64,000 bases of DNA from Lentzea sp. NBRC 105346 (lineage in GTDB: Bacteria; Actinomycetota; Actinomycetes; Mycobacteriales; Pseudonocardiaceae), in the NCBI RefSeq assembly GCF_030269605.1, contig NZ_BSTQ01000002.1, positions 186,001-250,000 of the forward strand, written 5' to 3'. This document shows positions 25,507-34,013 of this stretch, piece by piece. The stretch's first letter is position 1. Each line of letters starts with the position of its first letter. Both the position numbers and the translations under genes were made by a program. A model generated the notes under the pieces. That model saw only the letters and a list, made by a program, of their open reading frames with translations. It ran no database searches and was not told the origin of the DNA.

Positions 25507-26528
25507 CGAACCACCCGCAAGGTGGCGTCGATGTCACCTATCAGCTGGCGGTCCGACAGCCACGCGAGCCGGGTGAACCGGTGCGTGAAGTCGTTCTCCC
25601 GCAGGTCGAACCGCTGGTAGGCCTCGATCAGCTCGAGGGCACCGGCCTTGACCGTCCATCGCGCCACGTAGTCCGGCAGCGCCGCCCGGATCCGCGAGAA
25701 GTCCACGCGGTAGGACCGCGGGTCGCCCGCCGTCTCACCGGTGATCACCAGCTTCGAACCGGGCACCGCCTCGACCACCTCGCCGGCGATCTCGGCGACG
25801 GTCAGGTTGTTCTGCTCGCTGCCGACGTTGAACGCCTTGGCGTGCACGGCCTCCCGTGGCGCCTCCAGCGCCATGAGGAACGCGTCCGCGATGTCCAGCG
25901 CGTGCACCAGCGGCCGCCACGGCGTGCCGTCGGAAAGCACCCGCACCTCGCCGGTGAGGTGGGCACGCCCGACCAGGTTGTTCAGCACGATGTCCGCGCG
26001 CAGCCGCGGCGAGAAGCCGAACGCCGTGGCGTTGCGCAGCGACACCGGGGTGAACTCGTCGTCGGCGAGGGCGATCAGGTCGTCCTCGACGCGGACCTTG
26101 GAGACCGCGTACGGGGTGACGGGACGCAGCGGCGCGTCCTCGTTGACCAGGTCGTCGCCGCCGGACGCGCCGTAGACCGAACATGTCGACGCGTACAGGA
26201 ATCTTCGCACGCCGGCGTCCTTGGCCAGCTTCGCGAGCGTCACGGACGCGTGGTGGTTGATGTCGTAGGTGAGCTCCGGAGCCAGCGACCCCATCGGGTC
26301 GTTGGACAGTGCCGCGAGGTGGATCACAGCGTCCACATCGGACAGAACGTCGCCGGTGACGTCCCTGAGGTCGACCGCGTGTCCACGCGGGTCGACGGGC
26401 ACCGTGCCCAGGACGCAGTCCGCGAAGAGACCGGAGTCGAGTCCGATCACCTCGTGTCCCGCGTCGGCGAGCACAGGCGCCATCACGGTGCCCAGATAGC
26501 CCTGGTGCCCGGTGAGCAGCACGCGCAT
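25503..26528 (-). CDS. NAD-dependent epimerase/dehydratase (extended SDR)
   Basis: 341 residues. MRVLLTGHQGYLGTVMAPVL is the Rossmann turn, VIHLAALSNDP the second strand, YASTCSVYGASGG the catalytic Ser region and PVTPYAVSKVRVED the YxxxK pair. LRNATAFGFSPRLRADIVLNN is the usual substrate loop of NDP-sugar epimerases. It probably acts on the nucleotide sugar made by the cytidylyltransferase and modified by the C-methyltransferase in the same operon. It follows the PIG-L gene by 6 bases and overlaps the DUF4910 gene by 4. Confidence 0.87.
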   Translation of the reverse strand: MRVLLTGHQGYLGTVMAPVLADAGHEVIGLDSGLFADCVLGTVPVDPRGHAVDLRDVTGDVLSDVDAVIHLAALSNDPMGSLAPELTYDINHHASVTLAKLAKDAGVRRFLYASTCSVYGASGGDDLVNEDAPLRPVTPYAVSKVRVEDDLIALADDEFTPVSLRNATAFGFSPRLRADIVLNNLVGRAHLTGEVRVLSDGTPWRPLVHALDIADAFLMALEAPREAVHAKAFNVGSEQNNLTVAEIAGEVVEAVPGSKLVITGETAGDPRSYRVDFSRIRAALPDYVARWTVKAGALELIEAYQRFDLRENDFTHRFTRLAWLSDRQLIGDIDATLRVVR

Positions 26529-26534
26529 CTCGGT

Positions 26535-27185
26535 TCAGCCTCCAGCCAGATCGAGGACCAACTTGTTGACGTAGAACGCTTCCGCGTAGTGCGCTTTGCA
26601 CTCGATGCCGCGGATTCGGGCAAGACCCAAGAACGCTTCCCTGTCGTACCAGGGCCGGCCTCGCTGCGAGGCGTAGTGCTGTTGCAGCAGCGCCACCTTC
26701 GCCTCCGCGAGGTCCATCGTCAGCGGTTGGTACACCGAGGGACGACCGAGGTCGCCGTCCCATTTCACGATCTCGTACCCCAACGCGAGGTGGTCGCGGA
26801 ACGCCTGTGGCACGAGCTCCGCGAGCCCTCGGTGGTCCTGGTGGGCGTCCTGGACGTTGGGCGCGATCACCAACTGTGGATCGGTGCGCGACGCCAGGTC
26901 GTGGACGCTGTTCTTCACCTCGTCCCAGTGCGCGGGCAGCCGGCCGTCCGGCATCTTGCCCACGGACAGATGCAGGTCCGCGCCCGGACAGAACGCGGTG
27001 AGCGCGGCGAACTCCTCGTCCTCACGCTCGGTGCCGCCGCCGGACAGCACCAGCGCGTCGACCCGGATCCCCGGCCGGGACCGGCAGATCGCCAGCAGGG
27101 TGCCGCCCGCGCCGATCGCGATGTCGTCGCAGTGCGCCCCGAGGGCGACGATCCGGTCCAGGCCGGTGAGCTGGGGAGCGATCAT
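26535..27185 (-). CDS. PIG-L/LmbE family deacetylase
   Basis: 216 residues from the ATG at 27185. RIVALGAHCDDIAIGAGGTL is the metal site, with Cys replacing Pro of the usual AHPDD; APNVQDAHQDHRGL gives the second His/Asp pair. These zinc enzymes remove N-acetyl groups from amino sugars. In this operon it would deacetylate an NDP- or lipid-linked HexNAc. It is distinct from the two MshB-like PIG-L genes at the left edge and at 48279. A palindrome (27211-27261) lies just upstream, between it and the cytidylyltransferase. Confidence 0.85.
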   Translation of the reverse strand: MIAPQLTGLDRIVALGAHCDDIAIGAGGTLLAICRSRPGIRVDALVLSGGGTEREDEEFAALTAFCPGADLHLSVGKMPDGRLPAHWDEVKNSVHDLASRTDPQLVIAPNVQDAHQDHRGLAELVPQAFRDHLALGYEIVKWDGDLGRPSVYQPLTMDLAEAKVALLQQHYASQRGRPWYDREAFLGLARIRGIECKAHYAEAFYVNKLVLDLAGG

Positions 27186-27210
27186 GCGGTCCGCTCCCCA
27201 CTGGAAGGGG

Positions 27211-27261
27211 CCGTTATGGCCACCTTCACGGACTTGAGGTCCGTGAAGGTGGCCATAACGG
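27211..27261. repeat. Perfect 23-bp-arm palindrome, GTGAAGGTGGCC family
   Basis: Arms 27211-27233 and 27239-27261 are exact reverse complements with a 5-base centre. The core GGCCACCTTCAC / GTGAAGGTGGCC is shared with 39142-39195 and 52179-52227. It is inserted between two same-direction operon genes (cytidylyltransferase stop at 27277, PIG-L start at 27185), so here it would attenuate or process the transcript rather than end it. Confidence 0.85.
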
Positions 27262-27276
27262 TCAACCTGGGGGCGG

Positions 27277-28071
27277 TCATGCGGATCTCTCCCCCTGCTT
27301 TTGCTCCCACAGTGCCCAGGGGCGGTCGCCCTTCGAGTAGGCCTCGTCCAGCGCCATGCGTTCGCGCACGGTGTCGGTGGGCTTCCAGTAGCCGCGGTGC
27401 GGATAGGCGAGCAGCCGGCCCCGCTTGGCCATCTCGACGCACCCGTCGGCGACGAGGTCGCCGCCCTCGGGGATGTGCTCGAAGATCTCCTGCGACAGCA
27501 CGAAGTACCCGCCGTTGACCCACAGCGGCATGTCGGTGACCGGGGCGATGCCGCCGACCAGGTTTCCATCGCCGACGTCGATGCAATGGAACGTTCCGGG
27601 CGGCGGCACCACCATCATCGACGCGCCCGCACCCGAGGCGGTGAACCGGTCGACGATCTCGGGCAGCGGCGCGTCGGTCAGCACGTCCGCGTAGTTGGCC
27701 AGGAAGACCTCGTCGCCGTCGAGGTGGTCGCGCACGCGGCGCAGCCGTTCCCCGATGGGCGAGTCGATCCCGGTCTGCACGAACGAGATCGACCAGTCGG
27801 AGATGTCCGTCGACAGCAGCTCCACGTGACCGTTCTTGAGCACGAAGTCGTTGGACGTCGTTTCCTGGTAGTTGAGGAAGAACTCCTTGATGTGGTGCGC
27901 GCCGTAGCCGAGGCAGAGGATGAAGTCCGTGTGCCCGAAGTGCGCGTAGTACCGCATCACGTGCCAGATCAGCGGCCGCGGGCCGACGAGCTGCATCGGC
28001 TTCGGGACGTCGCCGGGTGTCCCGGATCGCATCCGGGTTCCGTAGCCACCGCAGAACAGGACGACCTTCAC
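27277..28071 (-). CDS. rfbF: Glucose-1-phosphate cytidylyltransferase-like nucleotidyltransferase
   Basis: 264 residues from GTG 28071. MKVVLFCGGYGTRMRSGTPGDVPKPM is the nucleotide-binding and catalytic loop (GGxGTR and KPM). LIWHVMRYYAHFGHTDFILCLGY, IKEFFLNY and FANYADVLTD-type motifs match RfbF/DdhA, which makes CDP-glucose from CTP and glucose-1-phosphate. The C-terminal GYWKPTDTVRERMALDEAY is also diagnostic. No CDP-glucose 4,6-dehydratase is visible in the window, so the product's fate depends on the epimerase and methyltransferase beside it or on a gene elsewhere. GTGA overlap with the upstream methyltransferase. Confidence 0.85.
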   Translation of the reverse strand: MKVVLFCGGYGTRMRSGTPGDVPKPMQLVGPRPLIWHVMRYYAHFGHTDFILCLGYGAHHIKEFFLNYQETTSNDFVLKNGHVELLSTDISDWSISFVQTGIDSPIGERLRRVRDHLDGDEVFLANYADVLTDAPLPEIVDRFTASGAGASMMVVPPPGTFHCIDVGDGNLVGGIAPVTDMPLWVNGGYFVLSQEIFEHIPEGGDLVADGCVEMAKRGRLLAYPHRGYWKPTDTVRERMALDEAYSKGDRPWALWEQKQGERSA

Positions 28072-29297
28072 GGTCTCACCACTTCCAGAGCAGGGATCGG
28101 GAAGACCAGCTGTCCGCCCCAATCGGCCACATAGGACAGTTGCTCGACCAGTTCGTCGCGCAGGTTCCACGGCAGCACGAGCACGTAGTCCGGTTCGTCC
28201 TCGGCGATGCGGTCGGGGTGCAGCACCGGGATGTGCATGCCGGGCGTGTACTTGCCGTGCTTGTAGGGGTTGCGGTCGACGGTGTAGGCCAGCAGGTCCG
28301 TGCGGATGCCGCAGTGGTTCAGCAGCGTGTTGCCCTTGCCGGGCGCGCCGTAGCCGACGACCGTCTTGCCCTCCGAAGCCGCGGTGACGAGGAACGCCAG
28401 CAGGTCGCGGCGGACCTTGGCGATCCGCGCGGAGAACTCGGCGTACCCGGAGAGCTCGTGCAGGCCGGCGGCCTTCTCCCGCGCCAGCACGTCGAGCACC
28501 GCCTTCGACGGTTCGCCCGCGACCTCCGAAGGCCTGGCCCACAACCGGATCGAGCCGCCGTGCGTCGGCACCAGCTCGACGTCGACTAGCGTCAGGCCGC
28601 CGGTCGCCAGGGCCCGCTGCGCGGACGCGACCGTGTAGTACTGGAAGTGCTCGTGGTAGATCGTGTCGTACTGGTTGAGCTCGATCAGCGTGAGCAGGTG
28701 CTGCACCTCGATGCTCACCCAGCCGTCGTCGGCGACGAGCGCGCGCAGGCCCTGCGTGAACCCGATGACGTCGGGGATGTGCGCGTAGACGTTGTTGGCC
28801 ACCACCAGGTCCGCCGCACCGTGCTGCTCGCGCACCGCGGCGCCGGTCTGCGGCGTGAGGAAGTCGGTGACGGTCGGGACGCCCTTGTCCCGCGCGGCCT
28901 TGCCGACGTTGACCGAGGGTTCGATGCCCAGGCAACGGATCCAGCGCGCGACCACGTGCTGCAGCAGGTACCCGTCGTTCGAGGCGACCTCCACGACGAA
29001 CGAGTCGGCGTTGAGCCCGAGCCGCTCGACCGCGCCGTCGACGAACCGCTTGGCGTGCTCGACCCAGGACGTGGAGTAGGACGAGAAGTAGGCGTACTCG
29101 GTGAACGTCTCCTCGGGCGTGATCAGCGGCGGGATCTGCGCGAGCCAACACTCCGTGCACACGCGCAGGTGCAGCGGGTAGGTGACCTCCGGCTCCTCCA
29201 GCTGTTCGGCGGTGAGGATCAATTCGCAGGGTGGCGTCGCGCCGAGGTCGGCGACGCTCGCCATGCTGGTCGAACCGCAAAGCCTGCAGGTGGTCAT
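28068..29297 (-). CDS. Nucleotide-sugar C-methyltransferase (TylCIII/NovU-like)
   Basis: 409 residues, the usual three-part length. The N-terminal zinc ribbon is CRLCGS ... CTECW. The central SAM-binding fold contains FVVEVASNDGYLLQ and VVANNVYAHIPDV. The C-terminal domain contains VVGYGAPGKGNTLLNHCGI and YTVDRNPYKHGKYTPG. This is the family that C-methylates NDP-4-keto sugars, as in mycarose or noviose biosynthesis. The YHEHFQYY segment corresponds to the catalytic His/Tyr region. It implies a C-branched sugar in the glycan. It shares one base with the sugar transferase stop. Confidence 0.88.
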   Translation of the reverse strand: MTTCRLCGSTSMASVADLGATPPCELILTAEQLEEPEVTYPLHLRVCTECWLAQIPPLITPEETFTEYAYFSSYSTSWVEHAKRFVDGAVERLGLNADSFVVEVASNDGYLLQHVVARWIRCLGIEPSVNVGKAARDKGVPTVTDFLTPQTGAAVREQHGAADLVVANNVYAHIPDVIGFTQGLRALVADDGWVSIEVQHLLTLIELNQYDTIYHEHFQYYTVASAQRALATGGLTLVDVELVPTHGGSIRLWARPSEVAGEPSKAVLDVLAREKAAGLHELSGYAEFSARIAKVRRDLLAFLVTAASEGKTVVGYGAPGKGNTLLNHCGIRTDLLAYTVDRNPYKHGKYTPGMHIPVLHPDRIAEDEPDYVLVLPWNLRDELVEQLSYVADWGGQLVFPIPALEVVRP

Positions 29298-30808
29298 CAG
29301 TACGCTCCCTCACCGCTGAGCACGGCTCTCACCGTCTTCCACAAGATCACCGCGTCCAGCGCGAGTGACCAGTCCTCGACATAGCGCAGATCCAGGCGAA
29401 CCGACTCCTCCCACGAGAGATCGCTGCGGCCGCTCACCTGCCACAGGCCGGTCAGGCCGGGCTTCACGAGCAACCGGCGGCGCACCACGGGCCCGTACTT
29501 CGCGCTCTCCTCCGGCAACGGCGGCCGCGGGCCCACCAGGGACATGTCGCCGGTCACCACGTTGAACAGCTGGGGCAGCTCGTCGATCGAGTAGCGCCGC
29601 AGCAGCTGGCCGACCTTGGTGACGCGCGGGTCCTTGCGCATCTTGAACAACAGACCGGCGCCCTCGTTGGCCGAGGCGAGCTGGGCGCGCAACGCGTCGG
29701 CGTTGGTCACCATCGTGCGGAACTTGACCATGGTGAACTGGCGGCCGCCCTTGCCGGTCCGCTTCTGCGTGTAGAACACCGGGCCGCGGCTGTCGACGAC
29801 GATCGCGATCGCGACGGCGGCGATCAACGGCGCGAGCAGCAGGAGCAGCAGCGCCGCGCCGGCGCGGTCGACACCGCCCTTCACCATGCGGCGGAAGCCG
29901 GTGAACGTCGGCTCGCTCAGGCGCAGCAACGGCATGCCGAGCACACCGCTCACGTGCAGCCGCGGCCCGGCGACGTCCATGATTCCGGGCGCGACGACCA
30001 TCTCGGTGCCGGTGCCCTCGAGGTCCCACGCGAGCTGCTGCAGCCGGCGCGGCGTCCAGTAGGCGTCCGGGGTGATCGCGACGATCCGGTACCCGCCGCG
30101 CTGCACGTGGTCGGCGAGGTCGGGGTACTGCCCGACGACCGGCACGTCGTCGATGTCGGTGCCCATCAGGCCGCGGCCGTCGGGCGTGCAGACCGCCTCG
30201 ACGTTCCAGCCGACGTGGGAGGCGAGGCGCGACCGGGCGATCAGGTCGGCGACCATCGCGGGGTTTCCGGCGGCGAGCACCGGCAGCAGGCAGCGGCCCT
30301 CGCTGCGGCGGTGGTGCAGCACGCGGCGCAGCACGTACCGCTGCGGGAAGGCCAGGAGGCCGATGGCGGGCACCACGACGAACACCCAGAGCCGGGCGCC
30401 GGGGATGGCCATGGCCAGCGCTCCGAGCCCCAGGACGACGACGGCGCCGAACAAGCCCCGGCCCAGCCGGGTGAACTCGTCGGCGCCCTGTCCCAGTACT
30501 GCGATGTTCCAGACGCGTCCCACGGCCAGCGAGGCCATGACGACAGCCACGGTGATCGACTCGAGTGCCAGCAGCTCGAGGGAGGAGACCTCGGCGTGGC
30601 GGGAGACGAGGATGCTCCCGACCGTGAGCACCACGAGGAGTGTGGCGACGAGGTCGCTGAGTATGACTGATCTTCGGTACTTGGGTTCCCACCCGGTCAG
30701 CAGCGAACGTCCGGACGTCCCGTAGCCGGCCACCCCCAGAACGGGCCTGCCGTTGACGGTCCTTCCGGTGCCAGGTCTGCGTCGGGTCGGGCGGACCTGT
30801 TCACTCAT
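29297..30808 (-). CDS. Polyprenyl-phosphate sugar-1-phosphate transferase (initiating enzyme)
   Basis: 503 residues. The N-terminal half has about four transmembrane helices and a CoA-binding-like domain (ending GTGTEMVVAPGIMDV). A further membrane helix AGAALLLLLLAPLIAAVAIAIVV precedes the bacterial sugar transferase domain: YTQKRTGKGGRQFTMVKFRTM, RYSIDELPQLFNVVTGDMSLVGPRPPLPEE and GLTGLWQVSGRSDL. This is the WbaP/CpsE-type enzyme that transfers sugar-1-phosphate to undecaprenyl phosphate and begins repeat-unit synthesis. It is the first gene of the leftward operon, with a long upstream region. Confidence 0.92.
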   Translation of the reverse strand: MSEQVRPTRRRPGTGRTVNGRPVLGVAGYGTSGRSLLTGWEPKYRRSVILSDLVATLLVVLTVGSILVSRHAEVSSLELLALESITVAVVMASLAVGRVWNIAVLGQGADEFTRLGRGLFGAVVVLGLGALAMAIPGARLWVFVVVPAIGLLAFPQRYVLRRVLHHRRSEGRCLLPVLAAGNPAMVADLIARSRLASHVGWNVEAVCTPDGRGLMGTDIDDVPVVGQYPDLADHVQRGGYRIVAITPDAYWTPRRLQQLAWDLEGTGTEMVVAPGIMDVAGPRLHVSGVLGMPLLRLSEPTFTGFRRMVKGGVDRAGAALLLLLLAPLIAAVAIAIVVDSRGPVFYTQKRTGKGGRQFTMVKFRTMVTNADALRAQLASANEGAGLLFKMRKDPRVTKVGQLLRRYSIDELPQLFNVVTGDMSLVGPRPPLPEESAKYGPVVRRRLLVKPGLTGLWQVSGRSDLSWEESVRLDLRYVEDWSLALDAVILWKTVRAVLSGEGAY

Positions 30809-31357
30809 CGCGTGATCTCCCCGGTTCAGCGGCGGTTGGCGGGCGTGCTGTCACACCAGGGCATCCCCGAGGACCCTGTCGAGCAAAGCATTTCGTTGGC
30901 GCGCACCGCTTCGCTCTTCGGTGCTCGCATCCCGTGATTCGCCGGACTCGGCGCGGGCGTTACACGCGCTCCAGACGTGGGAAGAAAAAGTTCTTGTGAG
31001 TACTCTGCGATCGTGGTTCTCACCTCAGAGTGACCACCCGTTGGGCGTAGTGAATGGTAAGGAAAAGCCTTTCCGCATACCGATTTCACATAGTCCAATG
31101 AGGACAGCCAGTGATCGCACGATCACTATCGATCGCCAGGTCAGCGGCGTTACATCCGGCCCGTTCGTCTTAACCGGACGACGTCAAAATGGACCAAACA
31201 GGGCCTTATGCCCCTGGCGCGCCGCCGTTCCGGACGATCTCATTACCGCCGACCGGAGTAATCGACTACCAGCAAGATCGACACGTGATCGAGGCCGCAC
31301 GGAGGTCAGCCCCGCCGAAGCCGCACGGACAAAACCGTGCAAATTGGTAATTCCAGT
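30809..31357. promoter_or_regulatory. 549-base non-coding region upstream of the leftward glycan operon
   Basis: No convincing gene lies here: the open frames lack family resemblance and ribosome sites. The stretch 31000-31360 is visibly richer in A/T than its surroundings. It contains a perfect 8-bp inverted repeat with 2-base spacer, AGTGATCG-CA-CGATCACT (31110-31127), which looks like a repressor operator. It probably holds the promoter of the sugar-transferase operon. Confidence 0.5.
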
Positions 31358-32941
31358 TCACACCGTCAGCCAGACGGCGGCGTCGGGCGGTACCGTCCCA
31401 GAGATCGGGACGCTGCTCAACAACACGCCCCGATGATCGGGAATCGGGAAGTTGTCCGCCGACAGGTTGACCACGCAGATCACACCCGGATCACGGGCGA
31501 ACACCAGCACGCCCTCGGGCGAGTCGAGCCAGGTCATCGTCCCGTCGCCGAACGCCTCGTGGGCGCGCCGGATCCGCAGCGCCTCCCGGTACAGGTTCAG
31601 CATCGAGCCCGGATCGTCCTTTTGGGACTGGGCGGTGAGCATCGCCCACTCGGCGGGCTGGGGCAGCCACGCGCCGCCGCCACCGAAGCCGAAGGGCGGC
31701 TCGTCCCCCGACCACGGCAACGGCACGCGGCAGCCGTCACGCCCACGCACGGTGTGTCCGGACCGCTGCCAGGTCGGATCTTGTAGCACGGACACCGGAA
31801 GGTCTTCGACCTCCCAGAGCCCCAGCTCCTCGCCCTGGTAGAGGTAGGCGCTGCCGGGCAGCGCCAGCATGAGCAGCACCGCCGCCCGCGCGCGCCGCAG
31901 CCCGACGGCGAGGTCGACCGGCTCGTCCGGGTCGTGCCGCGGCCCGGTGTGCTGCGCGCGGCCGTAGCGGGTGACGTGGCGGACGACATCGTGGTTGGAA
32001 AGCACCCAGGTGGCGGGCGCACCGACCGCGCCCAGGGCGTGCAGGCTGGAGTCGATCACCGCGCGCAGCCGGCCCGCGTGCCACGAGCAGCGCAGGAAGT
32101 CGAAGTTGAACGCCGTGTGCAGCTCGCCGGGCCGCACGTAGTTCGCCAGCCGCTCGGGCTTGGCGACCCACGCCTCGGCGACGAATACCCGTTCCCCCGC
32201 ATAGGAATCGGAAATGGCGCGCCACGACCGATATACCTCGTGCACGCCCTCACGGTCCCAGTGCGGGTGATCGGCCCGGCGCGGCGGCTCGGCGATGTCC
32301 TCGCGGTCGGCGCCGAGATCCGGCAGCGCCGGGTCCTTCACGAGCCCGTGCGCCACGTCGATGCGGAAGCCGTCCACGCCGCGGTCGAGCCACCAGCGGA
32401 TGATCGACTCGAACTCGGCGCGGACCTCGGGGTGGTCCCAGTTCAGGTCCGGCTGCTCAGGTGCGAAGAGGTGCAGGTACCACGTGCCGTCGTCGACGCG
32501 CGTCCACGCCGGCCCGCCGAAGACGCTGCGCCAGTCGTTGGGCGGCCCGCCGTCGCGGCCCTCGCGGAAGACGTAGCGGTCGCGCCGATGGCCGCTCAGC
32601 GCGTCCTTGAACCACGGGTGCTGGTCCGAGGTGTGGTTGGGCACCAGGTCGATGATCACGCGCAGGCCCGCGTCGTGGGCCTCCTCGATGAGCCGCTGCG
32701 CGTCGTCGAGGCTGCCGAAGAGGGGGTCGATGTCCCGGTAGTCCGCGACGTCGTACCCGCCGTCGGCCATCGGTGACGGGTACCAGGGCGTGATCCACAG
32801 CGCGTCGACGCCGAGATCGGCGAAGTGCGGCAGGCGCGATCGGATGCCGGCGATGTCGCCGACCCCGTCGCCGCTCCCGTCGGCGAGGCTGCGGATGTAG
32901 ACCTGGTAGATGACGGCGTCGCGCCACCAGTTCGTGGTCAA
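31358..32941 (-). CDS. GH13 alpha-glucosidase/oligo-1,6-glucosidase-like enzyme
   Basis: 527 residues. NWWRDAVIYQVYIRSLADGSGDGVGDIAG is the standard start of GH13 alpha-glucosidases. The four conserved regions are visible: DLVPNHTSDQH, GFRIDVAHGL (nucleophile Asp), VFVAEAW (acid/base Glu) and VLSNHDVVRH (third Asp). QGEELGL follows as usual. There is no signal peptide, so it acts inside the cell on imported malto- or isomalto-oligosaccharides or on trehalose-like sugars. It is separated from the glycan operon by 549 bases and probably starts its own transcript. Confidence 0.9.
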   Translation of the reverse strand: MTTNWWRDAVIYQVYIRSLADGSGDGVGDIAGIRSRLPHFADLGVDALWITPWYPSPMADGGYDVADYRDIDPLFGSLDDAQRLIEEAHDAGLRVIIDLVPNHTSDQHPWFKDALSGHRRDRYVFREGRDGGPPNDWRSVFGGPAWTRVDDGTWYLHLFAPEQPDLNWDHPEVRAEFESIIRWWLDRGVDGFRIDVAHGLVKDPALPDLGADREDIAEPPRRADHPHWDREGVHEVYRSWRAISDSYAGERVFVAEAWVAKPERLANYVRPGELHTAFNFDFLRCSWHAGRLRAVIDSSLHALGAVGAPATWVLSNHDVVRHVTRYGRAQHTGPRHDPDEPVDLAVGLRRARAAVLLMLALPGSAYLYQGEELGLWEVEDLPVSVLQDPTWQRSGHTVRGRDGCRVPLPWSGDEPPFGFGGGGAWLPQPAEWAMLTAQSQKDDPGSMLNLYREALRIRRAHEAFGDGTMTWLDSPEGVLVFARDPGVICVVNLSADNFPIPDHRGVLLSSVPISGTVPPDAAVWLTV

Positions 32942-32951
32942 CCGAACCTCC

Positions 32952-33167
32952 TCATCGGCCGATGGAGACCGTCACTTCCTCGTCGCCCACGACAACGACG
33001 TCGCCGTCGCGCAGCTGTGCGCCCCGGCGGTTCTCGACGCGGCCGTTGACGTGCACCTCGCCGTCCTCGATCAACTCCTTGGCGTGCACGCCGTCCTCGG
33101 CCAGCATGGCCAGCTTGAGGAACTGGCCGAGCCTGATCGGCTCCTCCCGGATCTCCACGGTGCGCAT
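32952..33167 (-). CDS. Small S4-domain RNA-binding protein
   Basis: 71 residues. IRLGQFLKLAMLAEDGVHAKELIEDGEVHVNGRVENRRGAQLRDGDVV is nearly a whole S4 domain, the fold that binds structured RNA in ribosomal protein S4, RluD and YaaA/RlbA-like proteins. An alternative ATG 12 bases upstream (33179) would add four residues; the shorter form matches the usual family start. It lies 10 bases upstream of the GH13 gene on the same strand, so the two may be co-transcribed without being functionally linked. Confidence 0.85.
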   Translation of the reverse strand: MRTVEIREEPIRLGQFLKLAMLAEDGVHAKELIEDGEVHVNGRVENRRGAQLRDGDVVVVGDEEVTVSIGR

Positions 33168-33259
33168 GGGTCCGATCATCCCAGTATGGACAGCCCCACC
33201 GCGCGTCCGGGTGCGGACACCAGCGCTTTCCGATCTCCGCGCTGGCAGCGTTGCCAGAT

Positions 33260-33910
33260 ATGACGACACTCGCCGCCGCGCCACCGCAACGCCCCGCCGT
33301 GCGCCGGCCATCTCGCTTATACCTGGTCTGGCTCGTCCTCGCCGGACTCGTATGCGTCGCCATCGCGGCCTTCGCCGCCGGCGCGTACGTCACGCTCGAC
33401 ATCTCCCAGAGCAGACCGCCGGTGCGCGGGGCCTGGCACTACGGCCTGCTGGTCACCCACATCTTCACCGGTTTCATCGCCGTGGTGACCGGCATCGCAC
33501 AGTTCGTGCCGTGGCTGCGCGACCGGCATCCCCGCGTGCACCGCTGGACCGGCCGCGTGTACTTCGCCGCCGTGTTCCCGTCCGCGGTCTTCGCCTTCGT
33601 CGTCGCGTGGCTGTCGCTGGCCGGCCTCGCGTCCCTGGCGCCGCTGTCGCTGCTGGCCGTGCTGTGGTTCGTCTCCGCGGTGCAGGGCCTGCGTTACGCC
33701 CGCGCCCGGAACTTCCGCGCCCACCGCGTCTGGATGATCCGCAACTACGCGATCACCGCGGCGGCCGTCACCGGGCGGCTGTGGGCGCTGGCGCTGATGG
33801 CCGTCTTCCCCAACGACCTGGTCAGCTTCACCACCGCGAACTGGCTCGGGCTCGCGATCAACATGCTCGTCGCCGAGTGGTGGATCCAGCGCCGGTACCA
33901 CCGCCTGTAG
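33260..33910 (+). CDS. DUF2306 membrane protein, copy 1
   Basis: 216 residues with about six transmembrane helices. HIFTGFIAVVTGIAQFVPWLRDRHPRVHRWTGRVY and NFRAHRVWMIRNYAITAAAVTGRLW are DUF2306 signatures, with conserved His and Arg possibly arranged around a haem or quinone. The function of the family is unknown. ATG 33260 is preferred over TTG 33251. A 6-bp inverted repeat (CTGGCA/TGCCAG, 33242-33257) ends just before the ATG. A clear paralogue follows at 34014. Confidence 0.8.
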   Translation: MTTLAAAPPQRPAVRRPSRLYLVWLVLAGLVCVAIAAFAAGAYVTLDISQSRPPVRGAWHYGLLVTHIFTGFIAVVTGIAQFVPWLRDRHPRVHRWTGRVYFAAVFPSAVFAFVVAWLSLAGLASLAPLSLLAVLWFVSAVQGLRYARARNFRAHRVWMIRNYAITAAAVTGRLWALALMAVFPNDLVSFTTANWLGLAINMLVAEWWIQRRYHRL

Positions 33911-34013
33911 TACCCGATCGGGCACTGTCTTTCGATTCTTTCGATGCGACCTTGGGGCCGTCCGGGCGACGACCCCTGTTCGCGTACTTGCGAAGCTGGG
34001 ACCGTCGGAAACC

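Noticed and set aside
30809..31100. Possible c-di-AMP-type riboswitch upstream of the sugar transferase
   Set aside because: Searched by eye for the conserved helices and purine motifs; only scattered G-rich words match.
30826..31436. Possible small genes in the 549-base leader (90 codons leftward, 171 codons rightward)
   Set aside because: No ribosome sites, no family resemblance, and codon positions lack the G/C bias of real genes here.
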